A stretch of 5,259 bases of DNA from Candidatus Nomurabacteria bacterium RIFCSPLOWO2_01_FULL_39_17 (GCA_001785805.1 MFUU01000016.1:1-5259), one strand, 5' to 3'; shown: positions 1-4,911, counted from the stretch's first letter. Numbers and translations are program-made. Notes: a model not told the origin generated them from the sequence alone.

Positions 1-264
1 AACCAGCTATTACCAGGTTCGATTAGCTTTTCACTCCTTACCACAAGTCATCAGAAGACGTTGTACGATCTACCTGTTCGGACCTCCATAAGTCTTTCGA
101 CCTACTTCATCCTGCTCATGGCAAGCTCACCTGGCTTCGGGTCTTATGCATGCTACCAATTGCGCGCTATTAACACTTGGTTTCCCTATGCCTGCGTCGT
201 TTTAGCCGACTTAGGCAGCAGTATGCATAAACTCGTTGGCTCATTCTTCAATAGGCACGCTGTT

Positions 265-367
265 CCAGGCCCCACTTTTCTAATCAAATTTTATTTTTTC
301 ACTAAGCCACAATTTTCTAAATCGGGTTCAGTTATATTTTATACTTAGTTATAAAAGTGGGGCCTGG
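265..367 (-). other. IVS-like insertion in 23S rRNA helix 25
   Basis: A 103-nt AT-rich insertion is bounded by a perfect 15-bp inverted repeat, CCAGGCCCCACTTTT (265-279) and its complement (353-367), with a few more pairs inside after one mismatch. The flanks match the two sides of 23S helix 25 (E. coli about 535-550), where Bacillus and E. coli have only a short hairpin. Helix 25 is the classic site of intervening sequences in Salmonella and other bacteria; these are cut out by RNase III, leaving a fragmented but functional 23S rRNA. The long stem would suit RNase III, but excision here is inference. No homing endonuclease ORF or group I intron core is visible. Confidence 0.85.
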
Positions 368-423
368 TTCAACTCCTTGTAGACATACGGTTTCAGGTCT
401 ATTTCACCGCCCTAATCGGGCTG

Positions 424-460
<37 letters not shown>

Positions 461-666
461 ATCTTTAAGAGTATTTAGCCTTAGCGGTTAGTGCCGCTGG
501 ATTCCTTCAAGCCATTTATGTCTTGAGGTACTCAAGAATAACAATAAAAGAGATAAACTATTTTAATTTACGGGACTATCACCCCCTATGGTGTTGCTTT
601 CCAGCAACTTCAACTAATAATTTATTTTTTGACTCCTCTAGAAATCTACATTGTTATCTTACAACC

Positions 667-768
667 CCAAGCCCCACTTTTTTAACCAAGTTTACTTTTT
701 TCATTTTTTAAATTTTGCAAACTATATTCTCTACTGTCACCATGCTTAGTTAGAAAAGTGGGGCTTGG
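667..768 (-). other. Second IVS-like insertion in 23S rRNA domain I
   Basis: A 102-nt AT-rich insertion is bounded by a perfect 15-bp inverted repeat, CCAAGCCCCACTTTT (667-681) and its complement (754-768), with a further 4 bp inside after one mismatch. On the rRNA strand it follows AGCCCAAACC and precedes GGGTTGT. It therefore expands the small hairpin that in Bacillus 23S reads CCAAGAGGCTTGCCTCTTGG, equivalent to about E. coli 270-280. Arms and inner ends closely resemble the insertion at 265-367, which points to a common origin. It probably forms a long hairpin that is either kept as an expansion segment or cut by RNase III; the sequence cannot decide. Confidence 0.82.
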
Positions 769-1057
769 TTTGGGCTTCTTCCTTTTCGCTCGCCGCTACT
801 TAGGAAATACATATTTGTCTCTATTCCTCCTGGTACTGAGATGTTTCACTTCCCAGGGTCTGCACCTCGTCATTGCTGACGGGTTATCAAGGTTTGCTTG
901 ATAGGGTTTCCCCATTCGGAAATCTCCGGATCAAAGGTTGCTAAGCACCTCCCCGAAGCTTATCGCAGCAACGCCACGTCCTTCTTCGCCTCTTAAAGTC
1001 AAGGCATCCACCGTACGCCCTTAAATTTCCTGTTAAGAAATTTGAAAATCACAATTC

Positions 1058-1076
1058 GCCCCGCTTTTCACGGGGC
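1058..1076 (-). promoter_or_regulatory. GC-rich hairpin just upstream of 23S
   Basis: A 6-bp all-GC stem (GCCCCG with CGGGGC, plus one T-G wobble) has a GAAAA loop and ends about 28 nt before the 23S 5' end. No U-tract follows it on either strand, so it is probably not a terminator. It is likely a structural or processing element of the pre-rRNA leader. Confidence 0.6.
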
Positions 1077-1147
1077 AATACAAACAACTCCCTTTACTTG
1101 CCTTAAATTCTTGACCGCTCAAGTACTTTAAAACAAAGAGAGTTTCT

Positions 1148-1189
1148 CCTGTTTACAGCATGGAAAAGACCCCATAAAGCCGTAACAGG
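1148..1189 (-). promoter_or_regulatory. Irregular 15-bp hairpin in 23S leader
   Basis: On the minus strand this segment folds into CCTGTT/AACAGG (6 bp), then ACGGC/GCTGT (5 bp with one G-U), then ATGG/CCAT (4 bp) around an 8-nt loop. There is a single-base bulge on one side and a 3-nt bulge on the other. The segmented stem suggests a real RNA structure in the pre-23S leader, perhaps a processing or antitermination element. It matches no family I recognise. Confidence 0.5.
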
Positions 1190-1226
1190 AATTAAGTTTT
1201 CAAATTTCAAGCCTTTCTGACCAAAT

Positions 1227-1250
1227 AAAAAACCGCCTTTTAGGGCGGCC
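1227..1250 (-). terminator. Intrinsic terminator within the 23S leader
   Basis: On the minus strand a CCGCC/GGCGG stem (1248-1244 with 1237-1233, two extra G-U pairs possible) with a 6-nt loop is followed directly by six U residues, an A and three more U. The U-tract makes it directional: it would stop transcription heading into the 23S gene. It lies about 70 nt downstream of the predicted rRNA start, so it is either an attenuator or the end of a short RNA of about 90 nt. Confidence 0.7.
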
Positions 1251-1284
1251 AACAAACAAAAGAAGTCTGCTTATAAGAGCCGCC
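1244..1284 (-). promoter_or_regulatory. Possible antiterminator pairing with the leader terminator
   Basis: On the minus-strand RNA GGCGGC (1284-1279) is perfectly complementary to GCCGCC (1249-1244), which contains the 5' arm of the terminator hairpin. The two pairings exclude each other: if the upstream segment is free it can capture the 5' arm and block terminator formation. The upstream segment lies at the end of the possible leader peptide ORF. The mechanism is inferred from complementarity alone. Confidence 0.45.
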
Positions 1285-1312
1285 TTTTTAGAATGTTTTT
1301 TGTGGTAATCAT
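1271..1312 (-). CDS. Possible 13-residue leader peptide
   Basis: An ATG at 1312-1310 opens the frame MITTKNILKRRLL, ending with TAA at 1273-1271. The ATG would lie about 6 nt from the predicted start of the rRNA promoter transcript, leaving no room for a Shine-Dalgarno sequence. The last codons (AGG CGG CTC) overlap the antiterminator segment at 1284-1279, and the stop lies about 20 nt before the terminator hairpin. This is the layout of ribosome-controlled attenuators. An ORF this short can easily arise by chance and no codon family is strongly enriched, so translation is speculative. Confidence 0.28.
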   Translation of the reverse strand: MITTKNILKRRLL

Positions 1313-1324
1313 ACTGATTGGAGA

Positions 1325-1353
1325 AGTATATACAAACCAAAAAAGGATGTCAA
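1325..1353 (-). promoter_or_regulatory. Strong sigma-70-type promoter for the 23S leader
   Basis: On the minus strand TTGACA (1353-1348) and TATACT (1330-1325) are separated by exactly 17 bp, which is 11 of 12 consensus bases at ideal spacing. The predicted start is near 1318, giving a leader of about 288 nt before the 23S. The -35 box lies within the terminator hairpin of the upstream protein gene, so the two elements share DNA. It is the only good promoter I find between that gene and the rRNA. Confidence 0.72.
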
Positions 1354-1365
1354 GAAACATCCTTT
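1339..1365 (-). terminator. Intrinsic terminator of the 88-residue gene
   Basis: A 9-bp perfect stem, AAAGGATGT (1342-1350) with ACATCCTTT (1357-1365), has a 6-nt loop and runs into a U6 stretch on the minus strand, about 8 nt past the stop codon at 1373. It closely resembles the hairpin core at 1670-1693 on the other side of the gene. Confidence 0.75.
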
Positions 1366-1372
1366 CTACAAA

Positions 1373-1639
1373 TTAAGCGGTTTCGGCAAACTCTATGTGC
1401 TCTTCAAATTCAGTAAGAGCTAATTCAAGATTATTTATTATTCTCTTTAGGCTAATTAATTCTTGCTTGGAAAAAGTTTTTGCATTGGGACCTTTCAATA
1501 TTTCTTGCATATACCTTACTCTCGCTCCCCAATCCGAGCCGTCAAGTTTTTTAGCTAGTGAATCCAACCTTTCGCTAATCTCTTGCGGACTAAGACTTTC
1601 TGCTCCTGTTGTTCCAGTTTCTGGTGTTTTTTCTGGCAT
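1373..1639 (-). CDS. Small acidic helical protein of unknown function (88 aa)
   Basis: I do not recognise this protein. It is 88 residues, soluble and acidic, with no cysteine, signal peptide or membrane segment. The first 15 residues are a low-complexity Thr/Glu/Gly/Pro tail. From Leu16 on it is probably helical: one helix about 18-33, a second about 38-50 (VRYMQEILKG) and a long acidic one about 56-85. The pattern suggests a small helical-bundle protein, perhaps for protein contacts. The start rests on the only upstream ATG, which lies just 6 nt from a TGATATAAT -10 element, so the mRNA is probably leaderless. The gene is a single unit, with a hairpin terminator 8 nt after its stop and another hairpin just upstream of its promoter. 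Promoter and terminator placement support a real gene; the function is open. Confidence 0.75.
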   Translation of the reverse strand: MPEKTPETGTTGAESLSPQEISERLDSLAKKLDGSDWGARVRYMQEILKGPNAKTFSKQELISLKRIINNLELALTEFEEHIEFAETA

Positions 1640-1645
1640 AATACA

Positions 1646-1654
1646 ATTATATCA
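1646..1654 (-). promoter_or_regulatory. Extended -10 promoter of the 88-residue gene
   Basis: On the minus strand TGATATAAT (1654-1646) is a perfect extended -10 element. Only 6 nt separate it from the ATG at 1639, so transcription would begin at or within a base of the start codon. There is no good -35 box: a TTGACA lies 24 bp upstream, too far for sigma-70. Confidence 0.7.
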
Positions 1655-1708
1655 CAAACAAAAATCAGAAAAGGATGTCAAAAAACATCTTTTTCTGATT
1701 TTTGTTTG
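1655..1708. terminator. 24-bp hairpin, likely terminator of the membrane-protein gene
   Basis: CAAACAAAAATCAG and onward (1655-1678) pairs with 1685-1708 in a 24-bp stem with one wobble and a 6-nt loop. U-rich stretches lie on both strands, so it could stop transcription both ways; in context it ends the gene that stops at 1735. Its core, AAAAGGATGTCAA at 1670-1682 and the matching arm, repeats the hairpin at 1341-1365. The promoter of the next gene begins immediately beyond it. Confidence 0.75.
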
Positions 1709-1734
1709 ATAAAAAAACTTAAAGCATTATTAAA

Positions 1735-2430
1735 TTAACCGTGATGAGCAGATTCTTCAGCAAGCTTAGCAAGAAAGCGTGCAGCTGCGTCCTTGCCACC
1801 CAGACCGAAAGCTAAAGCGCCACCCAAGGCAAGCATGCCGATGATTCCAGCGAAAAGCGTATTCATATATGTCTCAGCGATGCCTAGTTGGCCAAAAGCA
1901 ATGATGAAAGCAAAGACCCAAACAGCATACTTTGCCATTGCGCCAAGCATATTTGCAGAATGAACACTGAGCGCCTTCGTGCTAGCAACAACCAACTTGG
2001 AAACAGCTTCGGCAACTACTGTTGCGATTATTAAGATAAACGCAGCAACGATTACTCTCGGTAGAAATCCAAGCACATCGTCTTTTAAGAAAGAAGCAAT
2101 ATAGTCCAAGCCTACCAAATTAAGCGAAGGTAGGAGGAAAACGATTATAACAAACCATTTTGCAACTTCTCCAAGAAAGTAACCGCTATTTAGATTCATC
2201 CCCGCTCTCCTGAACAAATTATCTGTTCCGATAGAAGCAAAAAGCTTATCAACTTTTAAAGCGCTGAAAACTTGAACAAATGCTTTAGAAATAACGGAAC
2301 CCAACATCCAACCAATAATAAAGAAAACAACCGCCACAATGAGCCTAGGGGCAAATTGGACGAAGGCGAACCATAACTGTAGGAGTGAGTCATTGAAGAC
2401 CTGGCTCCAAGAAAACCAAATGTTATTCAT
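1735..2430 (-). CDS. MscS-related conserved-TM-helix membrane protein (231 aa)
   Basis: This is an inner-membrane protein of the conserved TM helix group (PF05552-like) related to small mechanosensitive channels. Five hydrophobic segments are visible at about 28-48, 90-112, 121-146, 164-185 and 190-210. The last is Gly/Ala-rich and ends in GLGGKDAAARFLAKL (209-223), which matches the pore-lining TM3 and following amphipathic helix of MscS (typically GLGGQD...). The chain stops 8 residues later, so the MscS beta and alpha/beta cytoplasmic vestibule is absent. This is common for the family and not a sign of truncation. An osmotic-tension channel role is a family-based guess. It has its own promoter 59-67 nt upstream; AAAAGG lies about 22 nt from the ATG, too far for a normal ribosome-binding site. 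A hairpin terminator follows. Confidence 0.87.
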   Translation of the reverse strand: MNNIWFSWSQVFNDSLLQLWFAFVQFAPRLIVAVVFFIIGWMLGSVISKAFVQVFSALKVDKLFASIGTDNLFRRAGMNLNSGYFLGEVAKWFVIIVFLLPSLNLVGLDYIASFLKDDVLGFLPRVIVAAFILIIATVVAEAVSKLVVASTKALSVHSANMLGAMAKYAVWVFAFIIAFGQLGIAETYMNTLFAGIIGMLALGGALAFGLGGKDAAARFLAKLAEESAHHG

Positions 2431-2488
2431 AATATATAGTTAACTAATAATACCTTTTAAGTTTCGACCTTAGAAAGTTCTAGCCTAT

Positions 2489-2497
2489 ATTATATCA
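2489..2497 (-). promoter_or_regulatory. Extended -10 promoter of the membrane-protein gene
   Basis: On the minus strand TGATATAAT (2497-2489) lies 4 nt past the stop codon of the preceding gene. The predicted start near 2483 gives a leader of about 52 nt. The -35 position (CTTAAA-like) is weak, as at the two other TGATATAAT promoters here. Confidence 0.65.
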
Positions 2498-2501
2498 AAT
2501 C

Positions 2502-3083
2502 CTAGGCCTTTTTTAAGACCTGTGTGGATAACTCCTTGGCCTGCAAAACAACCTCGTGGGGGAAGTCCAGAATATCCCTAATGAGTTTATCATACATATT
2601 GAGCCGGTAAGTAAACTCTTTGGTATCAAAAACGGCATAAACCAACTCCGCTCCTATCTCGGCTTCCAGCCTGTGAACACTTTCTTCAATTTTACTCTTT
2701 CTTATTTTATTTCCAACAATCAATAAATCCACGCGACTCTGTTTATCTTTAATGAATATGCCGGATATAATAATAAGTTTAACCCGTCCAACTTTCTTAA
2801 AATTATCAATAATGACAGCCTTGTCCAAGGTGTCGGCATTTATGAGGAGATTGTCAATTTCAGATGCATATTTAAAAGAAGAGTCAAAAAACCAAGATGT
2901 TGCGCGTCTTTTTATAAAGCCAATATTAGACAAAAGGACTAGTTCCCGATGGACGACTTCTCGCGACACTCGGCTCCGCTTGGCGATGTCTTTACTGGAA
3001 AAACCCTTGCTGCGATTAAGTAAAAACAACCTCATCATCCTGACTCGCGCCTGACTACCCAATATTTTCCCTAGTATTTCCAT
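2502..3083 (-). CDS. Winged-helix regulator fused to a nucleotidyltransferase-like domain (193 aa)
   Basis: The N-terminal part (about 5-75) reads as a winged helix-turn-helix of the ArsR/MarR-like type: a first helix ARVRMMRLFLLN, then FSSKDIAKRSRVSREVVHREL (28-48) with the recognition helix, then GFIKRR leading into the wing. Residues about 90-175 resemble a minimal nucleotidyltransferase (MNT/KNTase fold): strand VKLIIISGIF (101-110) and SRVDLLIVG (116-124). The family motif is normally SDxDLLV with two metal-binding aspartates. Here the first is Arg117, and the GS loop reads SGIF, so catalysis is doubtful. It is more likely a DNA-binding regulator with a ligand- or protein-binding domain. 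It is preceded by clustered GTTA/TAAC inverted repeats that could be its own operators. The ATG at 3083 has no Shine-Dalgarno sequence. Its target genes are not shown. Confidence 0.8.
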   Translation of the reverse strand: MEILGKILGSQARVRMMRLFLLNRSKGFSSKDIAKRSRVSREVVHRELVLLSNIGFIKRRATSWFFDSSFKYASEIDNLLINADTLDKAVIIDNFKKVGRVKLIIISGIFIKDKQSRVDLLIVGNKIRKSKIEESVHRLEAEIGAELVYAVFDTKEFTYRLNMYDKLIRDILDFPHEVVLQAKELSTQVLKKA

Positions 3084-3107
3084 CCCGTTAGAAGTTATAC
3101 AAACTCT

Positions 3108-3138
3108 ATTTTATCTTAAATAGGGTTATCTAACCCAA
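3108..3138 (-). promoter_or_regulatory. Weak candidate promoter of the winged-helix gene
   Basis: On the minus strand TTGGGT (3138-3133) and TAAAAT (3113-3108) are spaced 19 bp apart, longer than ideal. A TATAAC nearer the gene is an alternative -10 with no -35. The palindrome at 3123-3136 lies across the -35 box and spacer, where a repressor would block polymerase. Confidence 0.3.
3123..3136. promoter_or_regulatory. Palindromic candidate operator GGGTTATCTAACCC
   Basis: A perfect 6-2-6 inverted repeat (GGGTTA-TC-TAACCC), with three more matching pairs after one mismatch on each side, lies 40 bp upstream of the winged-helix gene. No U-tract follows on the minus strand, so an operator is likelier than a terminator. 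Autoregulation by the adjacent regulator is inference. Confidence 0.45.
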
Positions 3139-3156
3139 TTAAAGCTTATAATACCA

Positions 3157-3183
3157 ATCCCGAAAGTTAACTTTTAACGGGAT
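3157..3183 (-). other. Bulged hairpin downstream of purH
   Basis: ATCCC (3157-3161) pairs with GGGAT (3179-3183) and GTTAA (3166-3170) with TTAAC (3174-3178), with a 4-nt bulge and a CTT loop. It contains the 12-bp palindrome AAAGTTAACTTT (3163-3174). It is 63 nt past the purH stop, but no U-tract follows on the minus strand, so it is a poor terminator candidate. It may be a DNA-binding site. Confidence 0.4.
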
Positions 3184-3245
3184 CCATACGTGTCAGTATA
3201 ACGCTTTCTTGAAGAAAAACAAGACAAAAAAAATGGCAGGGAAAA

Positions 3246-4868
3246 TCAATGCTGGTAGAATCCTCGAGCCTCCGAATCGGGCAACATAATCAAATTAACA
3301 CCCTTAGATTTGCAAAATTCTATAATCTTTTCATCATTTACTGAACCGCTAGTGGAAAAAATGGTCTTAATTCCGCGATTTATCAAGACTTCTGGCGCGT
3401 CTGGAAACGGGAAAAAGCTGTCGCTATAAGCAACGGCATTTCTTAAGTCAGCTTGGTCTGTTGTTGAATTGGCAAATTTAGCCGCATCGTCGGCGCGAAA
3501 AATGGCGAGCTTGGCCGCTCCAACTCGATCTTGTTGGCCGACGCCGTTTCCCATTAGCTTACCGTCTTTCACAATGGTTATGGTATTGCTATTTGAAGTA
3601 GACCCAATAGCCCAAGCCAAAACAACATCTTTCAGCCTACTAGTGTCAAGGATGCCCTTTGACAGTTCGGGTACGAAAGTATAATTCGGTTGTTCTAAAA
3701 ATCCGCCCCGCACATAACGAAATCTCTTGGCAGTATCAAGGGATGTAAGACCAGCTTTTAGAATTTCGGGGTTTTGTAGCAATCTGCATTTTCCTTTTTT
3801 GCGGGACAAAATTTCAATTGCCCCCGAGGTAAATGACGGCGCGGCTACAACATCAAGCAGTCTTCTGTTCTCACTGGAATATTTATAAATCAGCTCATCC
3901 GCAACTTTTTCATCCACGGGGAAATTAAGCATCACCGACCCGCCAAAAATCGCCCGCAAATCTCCTGTAAGTATTTTATCAATCACTGAAATAGTATCTT
4001 CCCCCACTCCTACTCCGCAAGCATTGCCGTGTTTTGTCCCAATTGCAACCAATGGAACCACATTGAAATTCTTTTCAAAACCAGCGCCGATATGGGTCAT
4101 CGTCTGCATCATGCGATCTGTGTCACATAAATTATTATAACTAAGCGGGCTACCCGCTGATAGCTCCCATTTATATACGGCAAGTGAATTATCTTTACTT
4201 TGGTGGTTCCTAAAAAGAAAAGCTGGTTTTTGGCAAGCGTTTTCGCCATAAGCACATTCTAAAACTTTTTTGCCAAAAATAGATTTATATAACCCGGCAC
4301 TATGATATTCCGCAGACAGGGAACAATATCTCCCGATTAATGCTTCGGCCTTGGCGGCGAGGTTATTTAAAAATTCGTTGCGGTTGGGTTCGCCGTTTTT
4401 AAGCCATTTTATTACCTCCATCCGGTCTTTCGGATCGCAAATAGTAATGCGCCCACCCTTGGCAGAAGAGCGAAGCATTGCGGGTCCTCCTATGTCCGTC
4501 TTCTCAATGACTGATTCGCGAGTATATTCTGGTTTATTTATTTCTTCCTCAAGCGGATATAAATCAACACAAGCCAAATCAATCCAGGGAATTTCGTATT
4601 TTTCCAATTCTGCCAAGTGTTCTTTTGTGTCTAGCGCCAAAAGTCCCCCGTGAATTTTCGGATGCAGGGTTACAACACGATGACCTAAAATCGGCGGCAT
4701 GCTGGTAATTTCCGTCACATCGGTCACTTTTATGCCGGCATCAGACAAATATTTTGCCGTTCCGCCGGAAGAAATTATTCTCCAGCCCAAATTTATCAGC
4801 TCTTTGGCGAATTTTTCAATATCTGTTTTGTCGTAAACGGAAATAAGAGCTGTTTTTTGTCTTTCCAT
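3246..4868 (-). CDS. purH: Bifunctional AICAR formyltransferase / IMP cyclohydrolase PurH (divergent)
   Basis: PurH catalyses the last two steps of de novo IMP synthesis in the cytosol: formylation of AICAR with 10-formyl-THF, then ring closure. At 540 residues it has normal bacterial length. The N-terminal MGS-like cyclohydrolase domain (about 1-200) shows SSGGTAKYL (33-41), TLHPKIHGG (67-75), LYP with Tyr104, DIGGP with Asp125 and SSAK with Lys137. The formyltransferase domain has LSYNNLCDTD (242-251), the catalytic pair Lys279-His280 in TKHGNACG, SNSN (425-428), GNGVGQQDRVGA (440-451) and SDSFFPFPD (482-490), and ends in GFYQH where relatives have RHFRH. Oddities: the position of human Lys66 is Val66, and the usual RYGENPHQ reads AYGENACQ, losing an Arg and a His that contact substrate in known structures. 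No other pur gene is in the window. The start ATG at 4868 fits the N-terminus of homologues; no clear Shine-Dalgarno precedes it. Confidence 0.93.
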   Translation of the reverse strand: MERQKTALISVYDKTDIEKFAKELINLGWRIISSGGTAKYLSDAGIKVTDVTEITSMPPILGHRVVTLHPKIHGGLLALDTKEHLAELEKYEIPWIDLACVDLYPLEEEINKPEYTRESVIEKTDIGGPAMLRSSAKGGRITICDPKDRMEVIKWLKNGEPNRNEFLNNLAAKAEALIGRYCSLSAEYHSAGLYKSIFGKKVLECAYGENACQKPAFLFRNHQSKDNSLAVYKWELSAGSPLSYNNLCDTDRMMQTMTHIGAGFEKNFNVVPLVAIGTKHGNACGVGVGEDTISVIDKILTGDLRAIFGGSVMLNFPVDEKVADELIYKYSSENRRLLDVVAAPSFTSGAIEILSRKKGKCRLLQNPEILKAGLTSLDTAKRFRYVRGGFLEQPNYTFVPELSKGILDTSRLKDVVLAWAIGSTSNSNTITIVKDGKLMGNGVGQQDRVGAAKLAIFRADDAAKFANSTTDQADLRNAVAYSDSFFPFPDAPEVLINRGIKTIFSTSGSVNDEKIIEFCKSKGVNLIMLPDSEARGFYQH

Positions 4869-4902
4869 CCCAGTACTAAAATTTTAAACTTTAATACTCA
4901 CC

Positions 4903-4911
4903 ATTATATCA
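4903..4911 (-). promoter_or_regulatory. Extended -10 promoter of purH
   Basis: On the minus strand TGATATAAT (4911-4903) predicts a start near 4897 and a leader of about 28 nt. No good -35 box lies 17 bp upstream. The element separates purH from the terminated rplL transcript. Confidence 0.65.

Larger units (their letters stand above)
1031..1318 (-). promoter_or_regulatory. Leader region upstream of 23S rRNA, no conventional gene
   Basis: This 288-nt stretch lies between the predicted rRNA transcription start (about 1318) and the 23S 5' end. I see no tRNA, 16S 3' end or normal-sized coding region. On the minus strand, in order, it holds a possible 13-codon ORF (1312-1271), an antiterminator segment (1284-1279), an intrinsic terminator (1250-1227), an irregular long hairpin (1189-1148), a short CTTGA/TCAAG hairpin (1123-1110) and a GC-rich hairpin (1076-1058). 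Weak boxA-like strings, GCTCTTATAA (1280-1271) and CTCTCTTTG (1142-1134), could be antitermination signals. The extent depends on the promoter call. Confidence 0.6.
3082..3183. repeat. Inverted repeat pair spanning the winged-helix gene start
   Basis: ATCCCGTTAGAAGTTA (3082-3097) matches the reverse complement of 3168-3183 at 15 of 16 positions. The proximal copy overlaps the first two bases of the start codon. They could be two binding sites for the regulator, or, in a transcript reading through from purH, a stem covering the start codon. Confidence 0.5.

Noticed and set aside
265..367. Group I intron or homing-endonuclease insertion in the 23S
   Set aside because: The insertion is about 100 nt, with no ORF and no intron core; the bounding inverted repeats fit an IVS.
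1031..1372. tRNA or 16S 3' end upstream of the 23S
   Set aside because: No cloverleaf, T-loop GTTCRA context or anti-Shine-Dalgarno CCTCC tail is visible on the minus strand.
1395..1709. Plus-strand open frame of 104 codons opposite the 88-residue gene
   Set aside because: It runs through the hairpin at 1655-1708 and has no promoter or ribosome-binding site; the minus-strand gene has both promoter and terminator.
3123..3136. Palindrome as a purH terminator
   Set aside because: There is no U-tract on the minus strand after the stem, and it lies 110 nt past the purH stop within the next gene's promoter region.
3246..3248. TGA recoded as glycine (code 25)
   Set aside because: purH ends at this TGA with a C-terminus equivalent to that of homologues, and no gene needs in-frame TGA readthrough.
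2752..4653. Plus-strand open frames at 2752-3054, 3469-3684 and 4351-4653
   Set aside because: All lie opposite recognised minus-strand genes (winged-helix gene and purH) and look like shadow frames.
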